Below, piece after piece: positions 37,111-49,703 of a stretch of DNA of 64,000 bases (position 1 is the stretch's first letter; every line of letters begins with the position of its first letter). The stretch is from assembly GCA_037957365.1 (NCBI GenBank), contig JARHVA010000002.1:1130001-1194000 (forward strand), written 5' to 3'. The notes below the pieces were generated by a model. The model made no database searches. It saw only the letters and a program-made list of their open reading frames with translations, and was not told the origin of the DNA. The DNA is from Torreya grandis (taxonomy: Eukaryota > Streptophyta > Pinopsida > Cupressales > Taxaceae). A program made the position numbers and the translations under genes.

Positions 37111-39997
37111 TCAAGGGCATGGGTTAAGACATGATCATGGTTTTCAAGTATGTATCAGTTGATTAAATTCCTAACCTGGCCATTATGGAGGGGATCAAAT
37201 CATTCATACTCCCCTCTGAGGGTATGCAAATCACCCTAGGTATCATCATGATCTTGATTTGGGTCCACTACATTCTTCAATGGGTCAATGTCTTAGTTAG
37301 AAGCTTGTCCAATCCTATGTTGGGCACAGGTGTGAGTCACCATGTTAGATGAGGAGGAAAAGATGTTATGACATAGGATAGGTGGTGTGGAGGTTTTGAA
37401 TATGAAATTAATCTAGAGACCAAATTAGTGGTCAAAAAAAGATGATGTGATGATCAGGATGAGATGACTAAGATTTACCAAGAGATGAAGCCTTGTAAGA
37501 TACCAATTTAGTAACAATGAAGAGATGTGATGGGATCAAATACTTTACTTACTAGCAGAGAGAGAATTTTGATGGGTGCTAGATAAAAAAAAGGGTACCT
37601 AATAAAGACAAGGATAAATGATGGGTGCTAGATTAGGAAATTATCAAGTATATGATGGGATCAAATACTTTGGTTGTTGATAATATCTAGGCCAAGGATT
37701 ATGATGAGGATTTATAAGGATGGATGACCACTAAATTTGATTCCTAAGATAAATATAGTATTCAAAAATGATAGAGGAATATGAGATGAGAAAGGGGATG
37801 GAGAATATAAGATGGAAACATATGTGATGGATAGCTATAGGATGGATATGGGAATAAATACTATAGGGATATGGGGATGTGGTAGAGAGACAAATAATGA
37901 GAGATGGATGACTAATATGTAGATGAATGGTATGAAGATTAAAGATGAGATATGATGATGTTAAAATGGCATGATAGTGAGTTTTTAACCCTAGAGGATG
38001 TCTAAGGTATCACACAAAATATGGGTGTGGCTAACTCAGCTAGAAAACAAAATAATTCTTGTCACAACACAAAAATAATCATGTATAATAAAAATCATAA
38101 TTAGTAAATTGTATGGGTGTGTAACCTAATGCCCACATGATCTAAAAACTACAAAAATGAGTTTTTAGGCTGGTGACCTATTACGAAATCAACCTAACCC
38201 TCTCAACCTTGCTTGCACTTGATATCTATTTCAGTGTAGATACTGACGCCTGTAGTATAACACCTCTTATGAATGAAGTCCCCTATTCTAAGGTATACAA
38301 AATGATCTATGGGATTCCCTGATATACACAATGGTACCTTAGGGCCCAAGTCCATGTAGGGTGTTGTCTAATACCTGGTTTAGAGAATTAACTATTCCCC
38401 TTCATGGATGACCTATATGGGGTCAATTGCTTAGCCTAACGATATTTGTCTTTGATTGTTATACTCTACCAAAACATAGAGTTTGGTCAGTACGTGATGA
38501 TGAAATCTATGACACTAACCCCTAGTGACTAAGACTTGTGTGTGGTGATGAAATCCATATCTTATAGGGGACTTAACAAACAAGCAAACACACAATATGA
38601 TTAATTGGATGATTAATTACTTATGTGTGAGGGGCATGATACAACAATTATTTATAGGTTAACACACACACACACACACACACACACGTCAGAAACTATA
38701 CACATGGAATTTTTTTTCATAATAGGATGATATATACAAGGCAAAATAGATAATCAAAATTGATTTTTTTTTAAAAGTGCCAAATGGTTTCTTTAACCGA
38801 TGTCTTGCAAGCACACGATTAGTAGTTTTGGATTGAATTAATCAGTCCTAAAAGTAGACATAAAATTAGATGGATAAAAAAATGATATTTTTATCTAGAT
38901 CCAAAATGGGTCAACATGAAAAATAGATGATTAGTAGTTTTATATCTTTGACCAATCATTCCATAGAAGCCTACAAGACAACTAGTAAAAATTATGTTAA
39001 TAATTTGAACAAATCAAATTCTTTTAATATCTTGTAAATACATAAAAATGATTAAGATCATATTATTAAATACTTAGAATGATAGTTAAAATCCAAGACT
39101 TACAACTATTAATGCTTGTCTTACCACCATATGGATTTAAAAGTTGAATTTCTCAATGTATTTAATAAGGATTAAATGATAGTGGATGACTATTCTAAGT
39201 AAAATCTTATTAACTCAAAAGCATGGTGAACACATTACTGTAATACAAAATCTAGAATACTAATATTTAAGTCTTAATGTTGATTAATGATTTAATGCCA
39301 TAGTTATTGGAGGACCAAAAACTTTGGGTTATATGACCTGTTAATCAAACCATCACAACTCATTCAAAGTTGGCCAAAATGGGTGGTCCAAATAATGGGA
39401 ATGCCAAGTATGAACAAAAATTTCAAATATCAACAAAAGAGCTACCCACCCAATCTTAGATTTGACTAAAAAAATTAATCCAAAGGCTAAAAAGGTATTC
39501 TAAGGTAATGATTAACAACACATGAATGAGGCTACCTTTACTGTATACCACTGACAGGCATCTATTACAAGGTTTACTAGCGTATGTGTGGTGTTAAGTT
39601 AGATGATATTTTGGAAACTGCTCGATACCAAGTGGAGAAAAATATAGCCCTACTTTACTAGAATGCAGTGAATGAATCCACTCTCTTAATACTTCTAGTG
39701 GATTTGTATTTGCATCACACATAATTATTTAAAATAAAAAATACTAAATGTAGGGATTTGTGCAAGTAAAGTTTTTGATGGTATGATGGAGCTACGATTA
39801 ATGCAAGATATAGAATACAAATGGATAATGTATGAGGCATTGGCACCATTTTATTTTATCAACTTTTCTTCCCTATAGACCCCTAGCTTGTGCCAAATTA
39901 ATGAGCTTTGGAACATAGTATGCATTATAGAATGTCTTTAAACATGTACATCATGCATAGTCATTTAAAAATAATCTTATCAACATGTATATCAATA
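37111..39997 (-). other. Tat/Ogre 5' leader, no identified gene
   Basis: Sequence between the ORF1-like relic and gag. On the plus strand it is rich in ATGATG/GATGA-type steps (37400-38000), and it contains a (CA)n tract at 38662-38687. No motif was recognised. In Ogre elements the corresponding region includes a spliced leader; I could not place splice sites. Confidence 0.4.
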
Positions 39998-40330
39998 TTA
40001 AGGGTTTGGCATATGCTCAGAAAGCTTTGGTGAGATAAAATAAATAGACAGCTTTGGAGGAGAGAATATGGTAACAAGGCATTGGTAAGAAATTAGGTGC
40101 CCTAACCTAATCAGTTCACCTCTAACATTAGATTCCCAACCTATGCCAAAAATAAGAGATTTTTGAACAAAATTTTTTAAGGACATCCAAAGAAATAACT
40201 CAACCAAATGTAGTCTCATGGGGTTTAGGCATGAGATGAGTATGTTGAAAACTCTTTGATCACTATAGATCAATAATTTGACGTAACACTTAAGCACAAG
40301 GCATATAAACCATTTTTTAGAATGCATCAT
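39998..40330 (-). pseudogene. ORF1-like relic upstream of gag in the Tat/Ogre element
   Basis: A stop-free minus-strand frame of 110 codons beginning MMHSKKWFICLVLKCYVKLL and ending SPKLSEHMPNP, with a normal protein composition (FGIGWESNVRGELIRLGHLI in the middle). It lies about 0.5 kb inside the 5' LTR, in the position where Ogre elements carry an extra ORF1 of unknown function ahead of gag. I recognise no domain. The alternative is a chance frame, but its length and composition in such a decayed element favour a coding relic. Confidence 0.45.
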
Positions 40331-40794
40331 GCAAAAATGTAGCCTTAAGGAATGCTATAACTAGTGTGTTTAATGTTTCTTCAAGAAAAAAAGGATTGGT
40401 CCATTGTATACCCACATCTACACCAAAACTAAGAGTCTAAAAATAGGAAATAGATGTTCAAAAAAACCATAAAGATGCACAGAATGACAAGATACTAAAT
40501 TTAAGAATTGGTTTTTTATGAATTAATTCAACATATAACTTATATTTTTTTCTTTTTATTTTTTTATTATTATTTATGTGACAGAACAGAATATACCAAC
40601 ATAACAAAATAGAGTATTAACAAAGAATGATAAATCCAATCTCAATTAACAACTTATAATCAGTAAAGAGAAAAATATAGTAGTATAACAAATGTGAAAC
40701 CTGGACCTGCTAGCTTATTCTTTGATTTATCCTACAATCTCAAGCAAAATCACTCAAGACAATAGATTATTAGTTCTAAAGGAGGCTATCCCCC

Positions 40795-40812
40795 TCCCCA
40801 CTGTGGTCACCA
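40795..40812 (-). other. Primer-binding site of the Tat/Ogre element
   Basis: Minus strand TGGTGACCACAGTGGGGA, three bases after the 5' LTR end. It is not the initiator-Met type. It resembles the TGGCGACT..CTGGGGA pattern I remember at this position in Tat elements. I do not assign the tRNA. Confidence 0.65.
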
Positions 40813-40815
40813 AAA

Positions 40816-41548
40816 TGAATCCTTGTAAAAATCTGAACAAAATAGATTTAAATGAAAATAACACCAAATCTACCCGAATCTCTACAAAGACCCTAATATG
40901 AGAGAATTAAAAGAGAAATCGAAATTTTAGAATGGTCTTACCATCATTTCACTCCTCCTTCGGCTTCTTTCTAGGATTCTCTAATGGACTATCAAATGTA
41001 ACTTGACTTGGATGTTTGGATTACTAGATTGTTGGATCAATGGCTTATAGACAGATGGCTTAGTGGATGGTGATGATGGATGTAAGATAGGCTATGAATG
41101 GCTAGTTTTATGAAGGCAAATGTGGACAATGAAGGCTAGAGCATGAATGCAGGCTTCTACCTTTCTTGATTTCTTCTCCCCTAATGCTTAGGCATGCCTC
41201 TATTTTAAATAGGTCTTTGGAAGGGGCTAGAAGGGACTTGAGAGGGAAATTTTGAAGAAGAGAAGGTTTTAGAGGTGAGAAGCCTCTAGACCTCTCTTGG
41301 GAAGAAAATATATGAGAAATATAATAAAATCAAGAGTTTAAGTGGAAATTTGGGTTATCATATAGGCTATGATTTTAAAGAATTAAAAATTGAGGATTAA
41401 GTAGAAAGTGGGATTGTGGGGTAGATTATGATTTTGAAGAATAAAAGTGGGAAAATGGGGTATTTCATAGTATTATTTGATCAAGGGGTAATGTTAATTA
41501 AGTGACAAGATTCAGCCTAATGCCAGTGAGCAGAATTAGGTGCATACA
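40816..41548 (-). repeat. 5' LTR of the Tat/Ogre element
   Basis: Plus strand TGAATCCTTG to GGTGCATACA, so TG...CA is intact. 733 bp. Confidence 0.9.
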
Positions 41549-42710
41549 ATAACTATAAATCACATACCAAAATTACCAAAAGTTAAATCTCACCCTATAT
41601 TTAATACAAGCATATACAAATCACCCTATATTTAATTCATTAATTTGCATATATTTTTGGTGATTATTTTTGACATAATGGGATGAATTGCATCTAAGGT
41701 ATAAGTCTATAGCCACAATTATAATATTTAATTCATTAATTAGCATAAATGAATGTACAATGACTCCCTTATAATATGTGCTTGTGACCTAATTGGTTTA
41801 TTCTCTAAATATGCACAAAAATAGCAATGTCATAGTGATATTATGATCACAAAACTCAATAAAAATATCATGATTCAACATAGCAGTGACATCAATCAAC
41901 ATAGTCATTTAATAACACTCCTATCACCAATTTCAATGAATTATAATATACTCCTTATACTATAGACATAAATTATATGATTAAATATTTAGCTTTGGAA
42001 AGAATCTACAGCAACACCATAGGACAATAATTTGCCACAATCTGTTAAAGATGGAATATTACATTTTTCCTAGTGGCACCTTGACTGGTAATATGTTGAA
42101 AAAAAATACCAATGACTCATTCTCTTAACATATTAGTTGTATTTAATGAAGATTAACCATGCAGCATATACACATATCATACATAGCGTATATAAATCTC
42201 TATTTAATTACTAATCATTACACAGAGCTGTATAACTCATATAATAGTGACATTTAATTTGTATTTGGCTATAGTCAACTTTATTTAATTGCTAAATGCT
42301 GCTATAGAATTATATAAATAGGACATTTAAATTTCACCCTTATGTATAATATGATTTGTTGCTATAATATTTATGAATTCACTTTGAAATAAAACTCTAA
42401 TATCACTACTCATTTCCCCCAACAGGGCTTAAAGAACTCAAAGCTAGTTTATTTAACGATACAAGCAAGGCATATAATAAAATCACTATACATTATATAT
42501 GTCACAATACCCCATACTAAATGGCTTAATATTTTATTAGTAATTTGTTTATGTTGCATCAACTTGGATTTCTACTCTTTCAAGTGACTTCCTATACCTA
42601 AGGTAAGCGTTCAATACAAAACTTTAACTCTAATTAATCATGGAAGACTTTTGTAAATTCAATTGGGTTTATTCACAAGATCACATTTTATGAATAATAA
42701 TTACATACAG

Positions 42711-42841
<131 letters not shown>

Positions 42842-43187
42842 TCAAATAAATATAAAATTTAAATATATATCAATTTATTTATTTTTAATTCAATATAATA
42901 TGATGTTGCATATGTCAAAACACACACACACACACACAATGCATATATTATCACAACCATAATACACAAAAATTTGTCAAATTACTCAACATATTAGGAA
43001 ATTCACCTACCTTTCAATAACGTCCAAACTAAATCGACATGATTTGGATGAAATTCATTTGGTTTGGCCTCCCATCTCCTCCACGTGCTACTCTCCCTCT
43101 TCTCCACTTTTCTACCTATTTTTATGTAACGTTACTTCCTCTCTTTTTTGCTCGTTATTTTTTTTATTTCTTTTCTACTTTCATGCC

Positions 43188-43687
43188 TAATGTATAAAAA
43201 TTGCCCAAACTTATAAAGGCTATAACTTTTGACCCATGGCTTTGTTTGAGCTCTATTCACTTAGAATTATTTTCAATATTTTTTGGAGGTCAAAAGAGAC
43301 CATCTGAGGGTCTAAAATTACAATTTAGTAAATGTTTTAGGATTTTCATATTTGTAAAAATTGTATATTTTTAGGACCAGACGTGAACTTTAGTTTAAAT
43401 TCATTTGATAGGCTAATTTTAGAATTTAGGATATTTTGGAAAAAAATTAGAGTTTCATGTGCTTCCATGTGAAACTTACTATAAATAACAACTACCAAAA
43501 TAAAATTTTTTAGATTTTAGTTTTTTTTTCAAATTTTGCATGTCAACTCCAATTCTAAGTTGAGGTTTATTTAATCATATTTTGAGTTGTAATTAATGGA
43601 GAGGCAATCAATATGAATAAATTTTGAGTACCATTTTAGATCTTAGCCTAGGTAATTTTATTGTCTTTATAGTTTTCAGGTTCATTA
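43188..43687 (+). repeat. 5' LTR of the plus-strand Ty3/gypsy element
   Basis: Starts TAATGTATAAAAA (TG decayed to TA) and ends GGTTCATTA. Shares GAGGTCAAAAGAGACC.., GTATATTTTTAGGACCA and TTGTAATTAATGG blocks with the 3' LTR. The 3' LTR has about 55 bp extra near 48375-48430. Confidence 0.88.
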
Positions 43688-43689
43688 AC

Positions 43690-43701
43690 TAGTATCAGAA
43701 C
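43690..43701 (+). other. Primer-binding site, decayed
   Basis: TAGTATCAGAAC, two changes from TGGTATCAGAGC. Both are G-to-A, as expected from decay of methylated DNA. Confidence 0.8.
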
Positions 43702-43728
43702 AAGTTTGAATCTTAGAGGAGTAAAAAA

Positions 43729-44930
43729 ATGGTGAGAGGACAAGGAGGCATTGCATAGATGAACTGGACTATACAATATTTTCAAAGGTAAGTGGAAAAA
43801 ATAACTTAAGTTATCACTAATCAAATAATAAGGCAAGGTGGTGATGAGGAAAACACAAATCATAATGAATAAATTCAACATGAAGAAGAATAGTAAGAAC
43901 AGCCACCATCGATGGAAGAGAGGTTGGTTCAAGATTAGAAGGAAGAAATTAAGGAATTAAGGTTTATGTTATAAATTATGGAGGTATTTTAAAATCAAAG
44001 GAGTTAATAGATTGGACGAATAGCATAGAAAAGTTTTTCGAGTGGAAGACTATGAGAGAAGACAAGAAGGTAAAGTTTGCATGCATGAAATTGAAAGGTC
44101 ATGCAATGATTTGGTGGGATCACCTATAGAAAGAGAGACAAATAAAAGGTAAAGAGAATATTAATTCATGTAAAAATATGAATAAGAAGCTGAGGGAGAA
44201 ATTTCTTCATGTGGATTATGCATAAACTCTATATTGAATATTTTAGAATTTGAGGCAAAACGATCATAGTATACAAGAGTATACAAATGAGTTTTATAAT
44301 ATTTCAATATGAGTGGAACATAATGAAATATAAGAGAAGATGGATACAAGGTATGTAAATGGTTTAAAATTTACTATTCAAGATGAATTAAACATGAATA
44401 GAATACTTAGCATGGGGGAGGCTTATAAATTAGCTTTGAAGGCAGAAGAAAAACAAAATAGATAGAATTTTAGAAGAACATTTCTTGGTCCAAGAAGAGG
44501 TGGATCCCCTTTAATAAGGGGATGATATGGGTGTAATACCACCATAGGTGGATTTAATACCAATAAATGTGAATCATCACATGGTGCAAAAAGGTAAGAT
44601 GAGAATAGGCAAGGGTTTCAATACCAACAAAGAGGAAGAGGGTTTCAGAGAGGATGAGATTATGGTGGTGCTAGAGTATGGTTTCCAAATTAGTGTAGAT
44701 CATATGTTTATTATATATGTGGAGAAGATGGGCATAGAGAATTTGAGTGTCCATACTCTCAATATCAAGAAAGGAGGTAAGAGGATCGCACAATAGTGAA
44801 TCTAGTTGAGTTTGAGCTAGAAGAGGAAAATACTAAAGTTTCACCAGTAAATAAATGTTGGAGAGAATATCATGATGAGAAGAACAATGATCGCTCCAAG
44901 GAAGGAAAAAGTGTAGAATAAATAAGGTGG
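43729..44930 (+). pseudogene. Ty3/gypsy gag relic
   Basis: Starts at ATG 43729 (MVRGQGG), the first ATG after the PBS. The capsid part reads DWTNSIEKFFEWK near 44015, KVKFACMKLKGHAMIWWDHL near 44070 and SIQEYTNEFYNIS near 44270, as in plant Ty3 gag (K..A...L.G.A..WW). Later LNMNRILSMGEAYKLALKAE leads to a basic linker. The zinc knuckle at 44712-44750 reads YYICGEDGHREFECP, so the first Cys of CCHC is lost. Stops (for example after IQYFQR) and at least one frameshift make it inactive. The minus-strand frames at 43932-43648 and 44349-44161 and the plus frame at 44548-44796 are shadows. Confidence 0.85.
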
Positions 44931-44964
44931 TGATGTATGGTTGCAATCAAACATGTTTTGATCA

Positions 44965-45540
44965 AGATGTATTTTGAGTGAAAAGGTATGCAAATTAATT
45001 ATAGATGGTGGTAGTTGTGAAAATAAGGCTTCTAAAAAAATGATAAAGAAACTAAATTTGCAATGTGAAAAGCATCCTAATCTTTATCAAATTTCATGGT
45101 TTAAGAAATGGAATGAGGTTATAGTAAATAAAAGGTGCTTAATCAATTTTTCTATAAGAAAAACTTATAATGATAAAATATGATGTGATGTTATTCTAAT
45201 GGATGCATGACATTTGTTATTAAGGAGACCATGGAAATTTGATAGGAAAGTAATTCATGATGGAGAAAAGAACATGTACACTTTTTTCAAAGATGGTACA
45301 AAATTAGTTTTGTTACATTTTAAAGAGGAAGAGAAGGTAGAAAGCATGCTCTCTACTAAATAATTTATCCAAGATATGAAGGTGGCAAGTTATTGTTATG
45401 TATTAGTAGCAAAGAATGAAGACACATAAATGGTCCAAATACCAATAGAAGTAGTAAGAGTGTTGAAAGAATATGTAGATGTTATGTTTAATGAGTTATC
45501 AGATGGTTTACCTCTGAAGAGAGATATTCAGCACCACATT
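44965..45540 (+). pseudogene. Ty3/gypsy protease relic
   Basis: The frame reads VCKLIIDGGSCENKASKKMI at about 44983-45042. DGGS replaces the usual D-[ST/S/G]-G-S active-site motif, with the catalytic Asp kept. HPNLYQISWFKKWNEVIVNK, then LINFSIRKTYNDK and, after a frameshift, HLLLRRPWKFDRKVIHDGEK follow, matching the retropepsin-like domain of plant Ty3 elements (..LLLGRPW..). It would cleave the Gag-Pol polyprotein. Confidence 0.85.
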
Positions 45541-46225
45541 GATTTCATTCTAGGATCAACTCTACCCAATCAAGTAGTTTAGAGGATGAGTCCCTCAGAA
45601 CATTCAAAATTAAATAAACAGGTTATTGAATTGTTAAGAAAGAAGGTGATAATGGAGAATATGAGTCCATGTGCAACACCAGTGTTGCTAACTCCAAAGA
45701 AAGATGGAGTATGGATAATGTTTGTGGATAGTAGATCAATTAATAAAATTATAATCAAGTATAGATTTCTTATACCTTATTTATATGATATGACAGATGT
45801 TCTTATAGGAGAAAAATATTTCACCAATATTTATCTGAGTGGTTATTATTAGATTCAAATTCATGAAGGAAATGAGTGGAAAACTACATTCAAGACTAGA
45901 GATGGCTTAAATGAGTAGATGGTGATGCCCTTTAGATTATCTAATGCACCTAGCACATTTATGAGGATGATGAATATAGTTCTACGAGAATATATTGGTA
46001 AGTTTTTGGTTGTTTATCTTGATGATATTTTGATATTAATTAAGACTAAAGAAGAACACTTACAACATTTGAGAATGGTACTAGATTTGTTAATAAATGA
46101 GAAATTGTATGTAAATTTGAAGAAGTACAAGTTTATGCAGAATAATTTGGTATTTTTGGGATTTGTAGTTTTAGCAAATGGTGTGAAAATAGATGAAGAA
46201 AAGATCAAGGCAATTTTTTAGTGGC
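45541..46225 (+). pseudogene. Ty3/gypsy reverse transcriptase relic
   Basis: Opens [20 protein letters not shown], then [20 protein letters not shown] and [21 protein letters not shown] stop at about 45850 interrupts GYYXIQIHEGNEWKTTFKTR. Then [18 protein letters not shown], and [20 protein letters not shown] with an intact YLDD at about 46014-46025, then [20 protein letters not shown]. The palm Asp region reads NIYLSGYY, where intact relatives have DL.SGYHQI, so the first catalytic Asp is lost. It is divided by two stops. A minus-strand frame at 46208-46014 is a shadow. Confidence 0.93.
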
Positions 46226-46870
46226 CTATTCCAAAAAAATTTACAAAGGTAATAAGTATCCATGGTTTAGCAACTTTTTACAAAATAATTATTAAAAATT
46301 TTAGTAGTATTATGGTACCAATAACAGATTGCATGAGAGGGAAGGAATTTACATGGACTAGAGCAACCACAAAAAATTTTGAATTTTTGAATAATAAGAT
46401 TATAAAAAAACCAATTTTAGCATTACCAGATTTTAATAAACTGTTTGAGATTGATTGTGATGCTTCATTTATGGGAATTGGTGTTGTGATGAGTCAAGAA
46501 GGAAAGCAAATAGAATATTTCAGTGAGAAATTGAATGAGTTAAGAAAAAAGTATTCTACTTATGATGTTGAACTTTATTCAATTGTATAAGCATTAAGAC
46601 ATTGGAGGTATTACCTAGTGCCTAAGGAGTATATTCGATTTACAGATGATAAGTCTTTGAAGTACGTGAATACACAAAAGAAGTTGAATAGTAGGCATGC
46701 AAAGAGGGTTTCTTTCTTATAGGGGTATTTTTTTTGTGTTGAAACATAAATCAAGAAAACATAATTAGGTAGCTAATGTATTGAGTAGGAGAGTGGCATT
46801 ATTAACTACTATGGTGAGTGAAGTAGTTGGATTTGAATCTATTAAAGAATTCTATGATATTGATCCATAT
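46226..46870 (+). pseudogene. Ty3/gypsy RNase H relic
   Basis: Connection FYRRFI-like traces, then KEFTWTRATTKNFEFLNNKI and ILALPDFNKLFEIDCDASFM near 46415-46470. IGVVMSQEGKQIEYFSEKLN follows, then YSTYDVELYSIV, a stop, and ALRHWRYYLVPKEYIRFTDD with the DD/H region near 46640. This is the usual RNase H fused to Ty3 RT; it removes the RNA template. The DASxxGIG motif is kept; later parts are frameshifted. Confidence 0.88.
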
Positions 46871-48318
46871 TTTGGCAAGGTAGTTGAATAGTGCAAGAAT
46901 CTATTAATAGGTGGAACAAGTACTATTCATGGTGAGTATCTTATACAAGAAGGTTATCTCTTCAAAGGGAAATAATTATGAATTCTAGTTGGGTCTCTAT
47001 GAGACAATATAATAAGAGAATTACATAATGGTGGTTTGGCTTGTCATTTTAGTAATACGAAGACAATAGCTTTGGTGGAGAAAAATTATTTTTGGCCAAA
47101 GATGAATAGAGATGTGACAAGGTATGTTTCAAGGTACAAAATATGTTAGGTGGCTAAATGACATGCATAAAATAATGGAATATACATGTCATTACCAGTT
47201 CCAAGAGGACCATGGACAGATTTGAGTATGGATTTTATGTTGAGATTACCAAACACACAGAGATGTAATGATTCATTTTTTGTTGTCGTAGACAGATTTT
47301 TTAAAATGTTTTGTTTCATCGCATGTAAGAAATAAATGATACCACTAGATTTTTAGAATTATTTTTTAAGGATATTGTTAGATTACATGGTATTCCAAAA
47401 ACTATTACTTCAAATAGGGACATAAAATTTATAAGTCATTTTTTGAGGATTTTGTAGAAGAATACGGGTACTAAGTTATAATTCAGGAGTGCATATCAAT
47501 CACAAACAGATAGATAAATATAATTTTTGAATAGGATCTTGGAAAATTTGTTGAGATGTATGTTGAGAGAGAAGCCCAAGCAATGGGACTTGGCTTTACC
47601 ACAAGCTGAGTTTGCATATAATAGTTCGATGAATACATCAACAAGAAATCACCATTTCAAATTATTTATGAGAGAAATCTTGTGGGTATTTTATATTTGG
47701 TGTAATTACCAAATGTATATTGAATTAGTGATGATGTAGAAGCATTTGCAGAGCATATGTAGCAGTTGAAAGGAGTAAGAAGAAAGTTGTAAAAAAGTAA
47801 TGAGAAATATAAAGCATTAGTAAATGTTAGGAAAAGATCTAAAGTATTTAAAGAAAGATATTTGGTAATTTTTTACTTGAGGAAATAAATATTTCCAAAA
47901 GGCATGTATAATAAGTTGAAGTACAAAAAAATTGGTCCATGCAGAATTGTGAAGAAAATCAATGACAATGCTTATGAGGTGACTTTACCACAGAATTTTG
48001 ATATCTCTCCAGTATTTAATGTTTGATATTTATATGAATTACATGGATAATATGGTGAAGGTGATGAAGATAAAAAATTAAATTGTGGCAGTAGGTTCTA
48101 AAGAAAAAGAAGGAAAAGAAAGTGCAGGTTTTGGATATGAAGATAGTGAGCACAAGGCAAGGGAATTATAATAATTTTTTGGTATAGTGGGAAGGATTTT
48201 AGCAAGAGTAAAACACTTGAATTGTATAATGAGAGCTTAAGAATATTGACAAATAAAAATAGCAGCAGTACAATCAGGACAACTTGTAGGGGCTAAGTTA
48301 TTTTCAACCAAAGGAGAA
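46871..48318 (+). pseudogene. Ty3/gypsy integrase relic with GPY/F-like C-terminus
   Basis: The zinc-binding part at about 47020-47160 reads LHNGGLACHFSNTKT, NYFWPKMNRDVTRYVSRYK and IC; the first Cys of the CxxC pair is missing. Core: [19 protein letters not shown] near 47210-47260 (first catalytic Asp kept) and [25 protein letters not shown] near 47410 has Asn at the second catalytic Asp. SAYQSQTDR near 47485 is the third motif region, cut by stops. The open part 47527-47739 gives NRILENLLRCMLREKPKQWD and AEFAYNSSMNTSTR. C-terminus at 47900-48030: YNKLKYKKIGPCRIVKKIND and YEVTLPQNFDISPVFNV. No chromodomain is evident before the 3' LTR. Confidence 0.88.
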
Positions 48319-48874
48319 TGATGTAAAAAAAATAGCCATACTTATAGAGGCCATAAATTTTGACCCTTAGATCTATTTGAACTATTCCATGTACCAAAAT
48401 TATCATATCAAAAATTTCAATGATGTCATATGCCGTTCTATTCACTTAGAGGCATTTTTTTAATTTTTTAGAGGCCAAATGAGACCATTTAAGGGTCTAA
48501 AATTAAATTTTAGTAATTTTTTTGAGATTTTTGTATTTTTTAAATTTGTATATTTTTAGAACCAAACGTGAAATTTAGTTGAAATTCGTTTGATAGGATA
48601 ATTTCAGCATTTAAGATATTTTGGGAAATTTTTAGAGCTACACATGCTTGCATGCAAAATTTACTATAAATAACAGCTGCTAAAAATAATTTTTTTTAGA
48701 TTTTAATTTTTTTTCAAATTTTGCATGTCAAATCTAATTTTTAGTTGACACTTATTTAATCATAGTCTAGGTTGTAATTAATGGGGAGGTAATCAATATG
48801 AATCAATTCTTAGCATTATTTTAGATATTGGCCTATTAGTAATTTTATTATCTTGATAGTTTTTGGGTTCATTA
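48319..48874 (+). repeat. 3' LTR of the plus-strand Ty3/gypsy element
   Basis: Starts TGATGTAAAAA and ends GGTTCATTA, directly followed by the right TSD ATGCC. Confidence 0.9.
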
Positions 48875-49703
48875 ATGCCAAAGCTTTTCTCCTTTTTCTC
48901 TTTATATTTTTAATATGATTTTTTTTATTTAAAGATTCTTCTAAATTTAATAATAAATAGCTTTAGTCTTGATTTAATATGATTTATCTTTTATTTTAAT
49001 ATTTTCCATTAATTTAATAGTAAGTAATTATTTAGTACAAATAATTAATAATAATGACTTATAGATAATAGGACTAATGCAAAGTTAGTTATATTTGTTT
49101 AGATCCATACATTAAACCCATCATCAATATGAGATCCATGTTATCACTACACTTACCCTCACAAATTTATGTTACCAAAAGCATTACTAGTTTAAAACAT
49201 AATAACATGACATACACATAGCTAACATGCTTAATCAATTATATAAATACATTAATCATAAAAAATATGTTAATGCTAACAGATCAACTATGAATTTATT
49301 ATGTACTATTTAACATGGTGTGTGTAGGGTTCCAATCATTCATCTATCATCCCCTATCAACTCCATCTATGCCACCCTCTCTGATGGTGTTCTCCCTCTA
49401 TCATGCTCTAAGGGATGAGTTATCCTATGTCAACCTCACAACAAGAAAGTATTTAGGACATATCAGTATGATAAACATATAACATTAAATATAAATTAAA
49501 TGACAATTCAATATGATCATAAAGAAGCACATACTTATAGATAACTCATAATAGTGTGATCATGTATCCTACATAATATTATACTATCCCATAATAGCCT
49601 ATATCTCAAGATTAGTCATAAATATAACCACTATCAAATATGTTTGTTATATATATCCATGAATAGTCAAATATTTTTCTTATCAAGGAATCAGGATGTA
49701 ACA

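Larger units (their letters stand above)
24731..41548 (-). mobile_element. Ty3/gypsy Tat/Ogre-lineage element, 16.8 kb
   Basis: LTRs are 24731-25467 (3', 737 bp) and 40816-41548 (5', 733 bp). TSD is ATGAC (24726-24730) against ATAAC (41549-41553), with the empty site ATCAC in the other LARD LTR near 16290. PPT is at 25468-25487. A PBS reading TGGTGACCACAGTGGGGA lies at 40795-40812 on the minus strand. From right to left: 5' leader with an ORF1-like relic, gag, protease, RT, RNase H, a second RNase H, integrase, then ~4.9 kb to the 3' LTR with an antisense coding relic. The second, archaeal-type RNase H and the large size place it in the Tat/Ogre lineage. All frames are broken. Confidence 0.92.
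43188..48874 (+). mobile_element. Ty3/gypsy element, plus strand, 5.7 kb
   Basis: LTRs 43188-43687 (500 bp) and 48319-48874 (556 bp). Perfect TSD ATGCC (43183-43187 and 48875-48879), with the empty-site sequence TTTCATGACAAAG in the other LARD LTR. The PBS at 43690-43701 (TAGTATCAGAAC) is a decayed initiator-Met site, and there is a purine tract CAACCAAAGGAGAA just before 48319. The internal order is gag, protease, RT, RNase H, integrase and a C-terminal module, the Ty3/gypsy order. The C-terminal IGPCRIVKKI..ISPVFNV resembles the GPY/F module of plant chromoviruses, but no chromodomain is visible. It is the only LTR element of the nest on the plus strand whose direction can be read. Confidence 0.93.
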
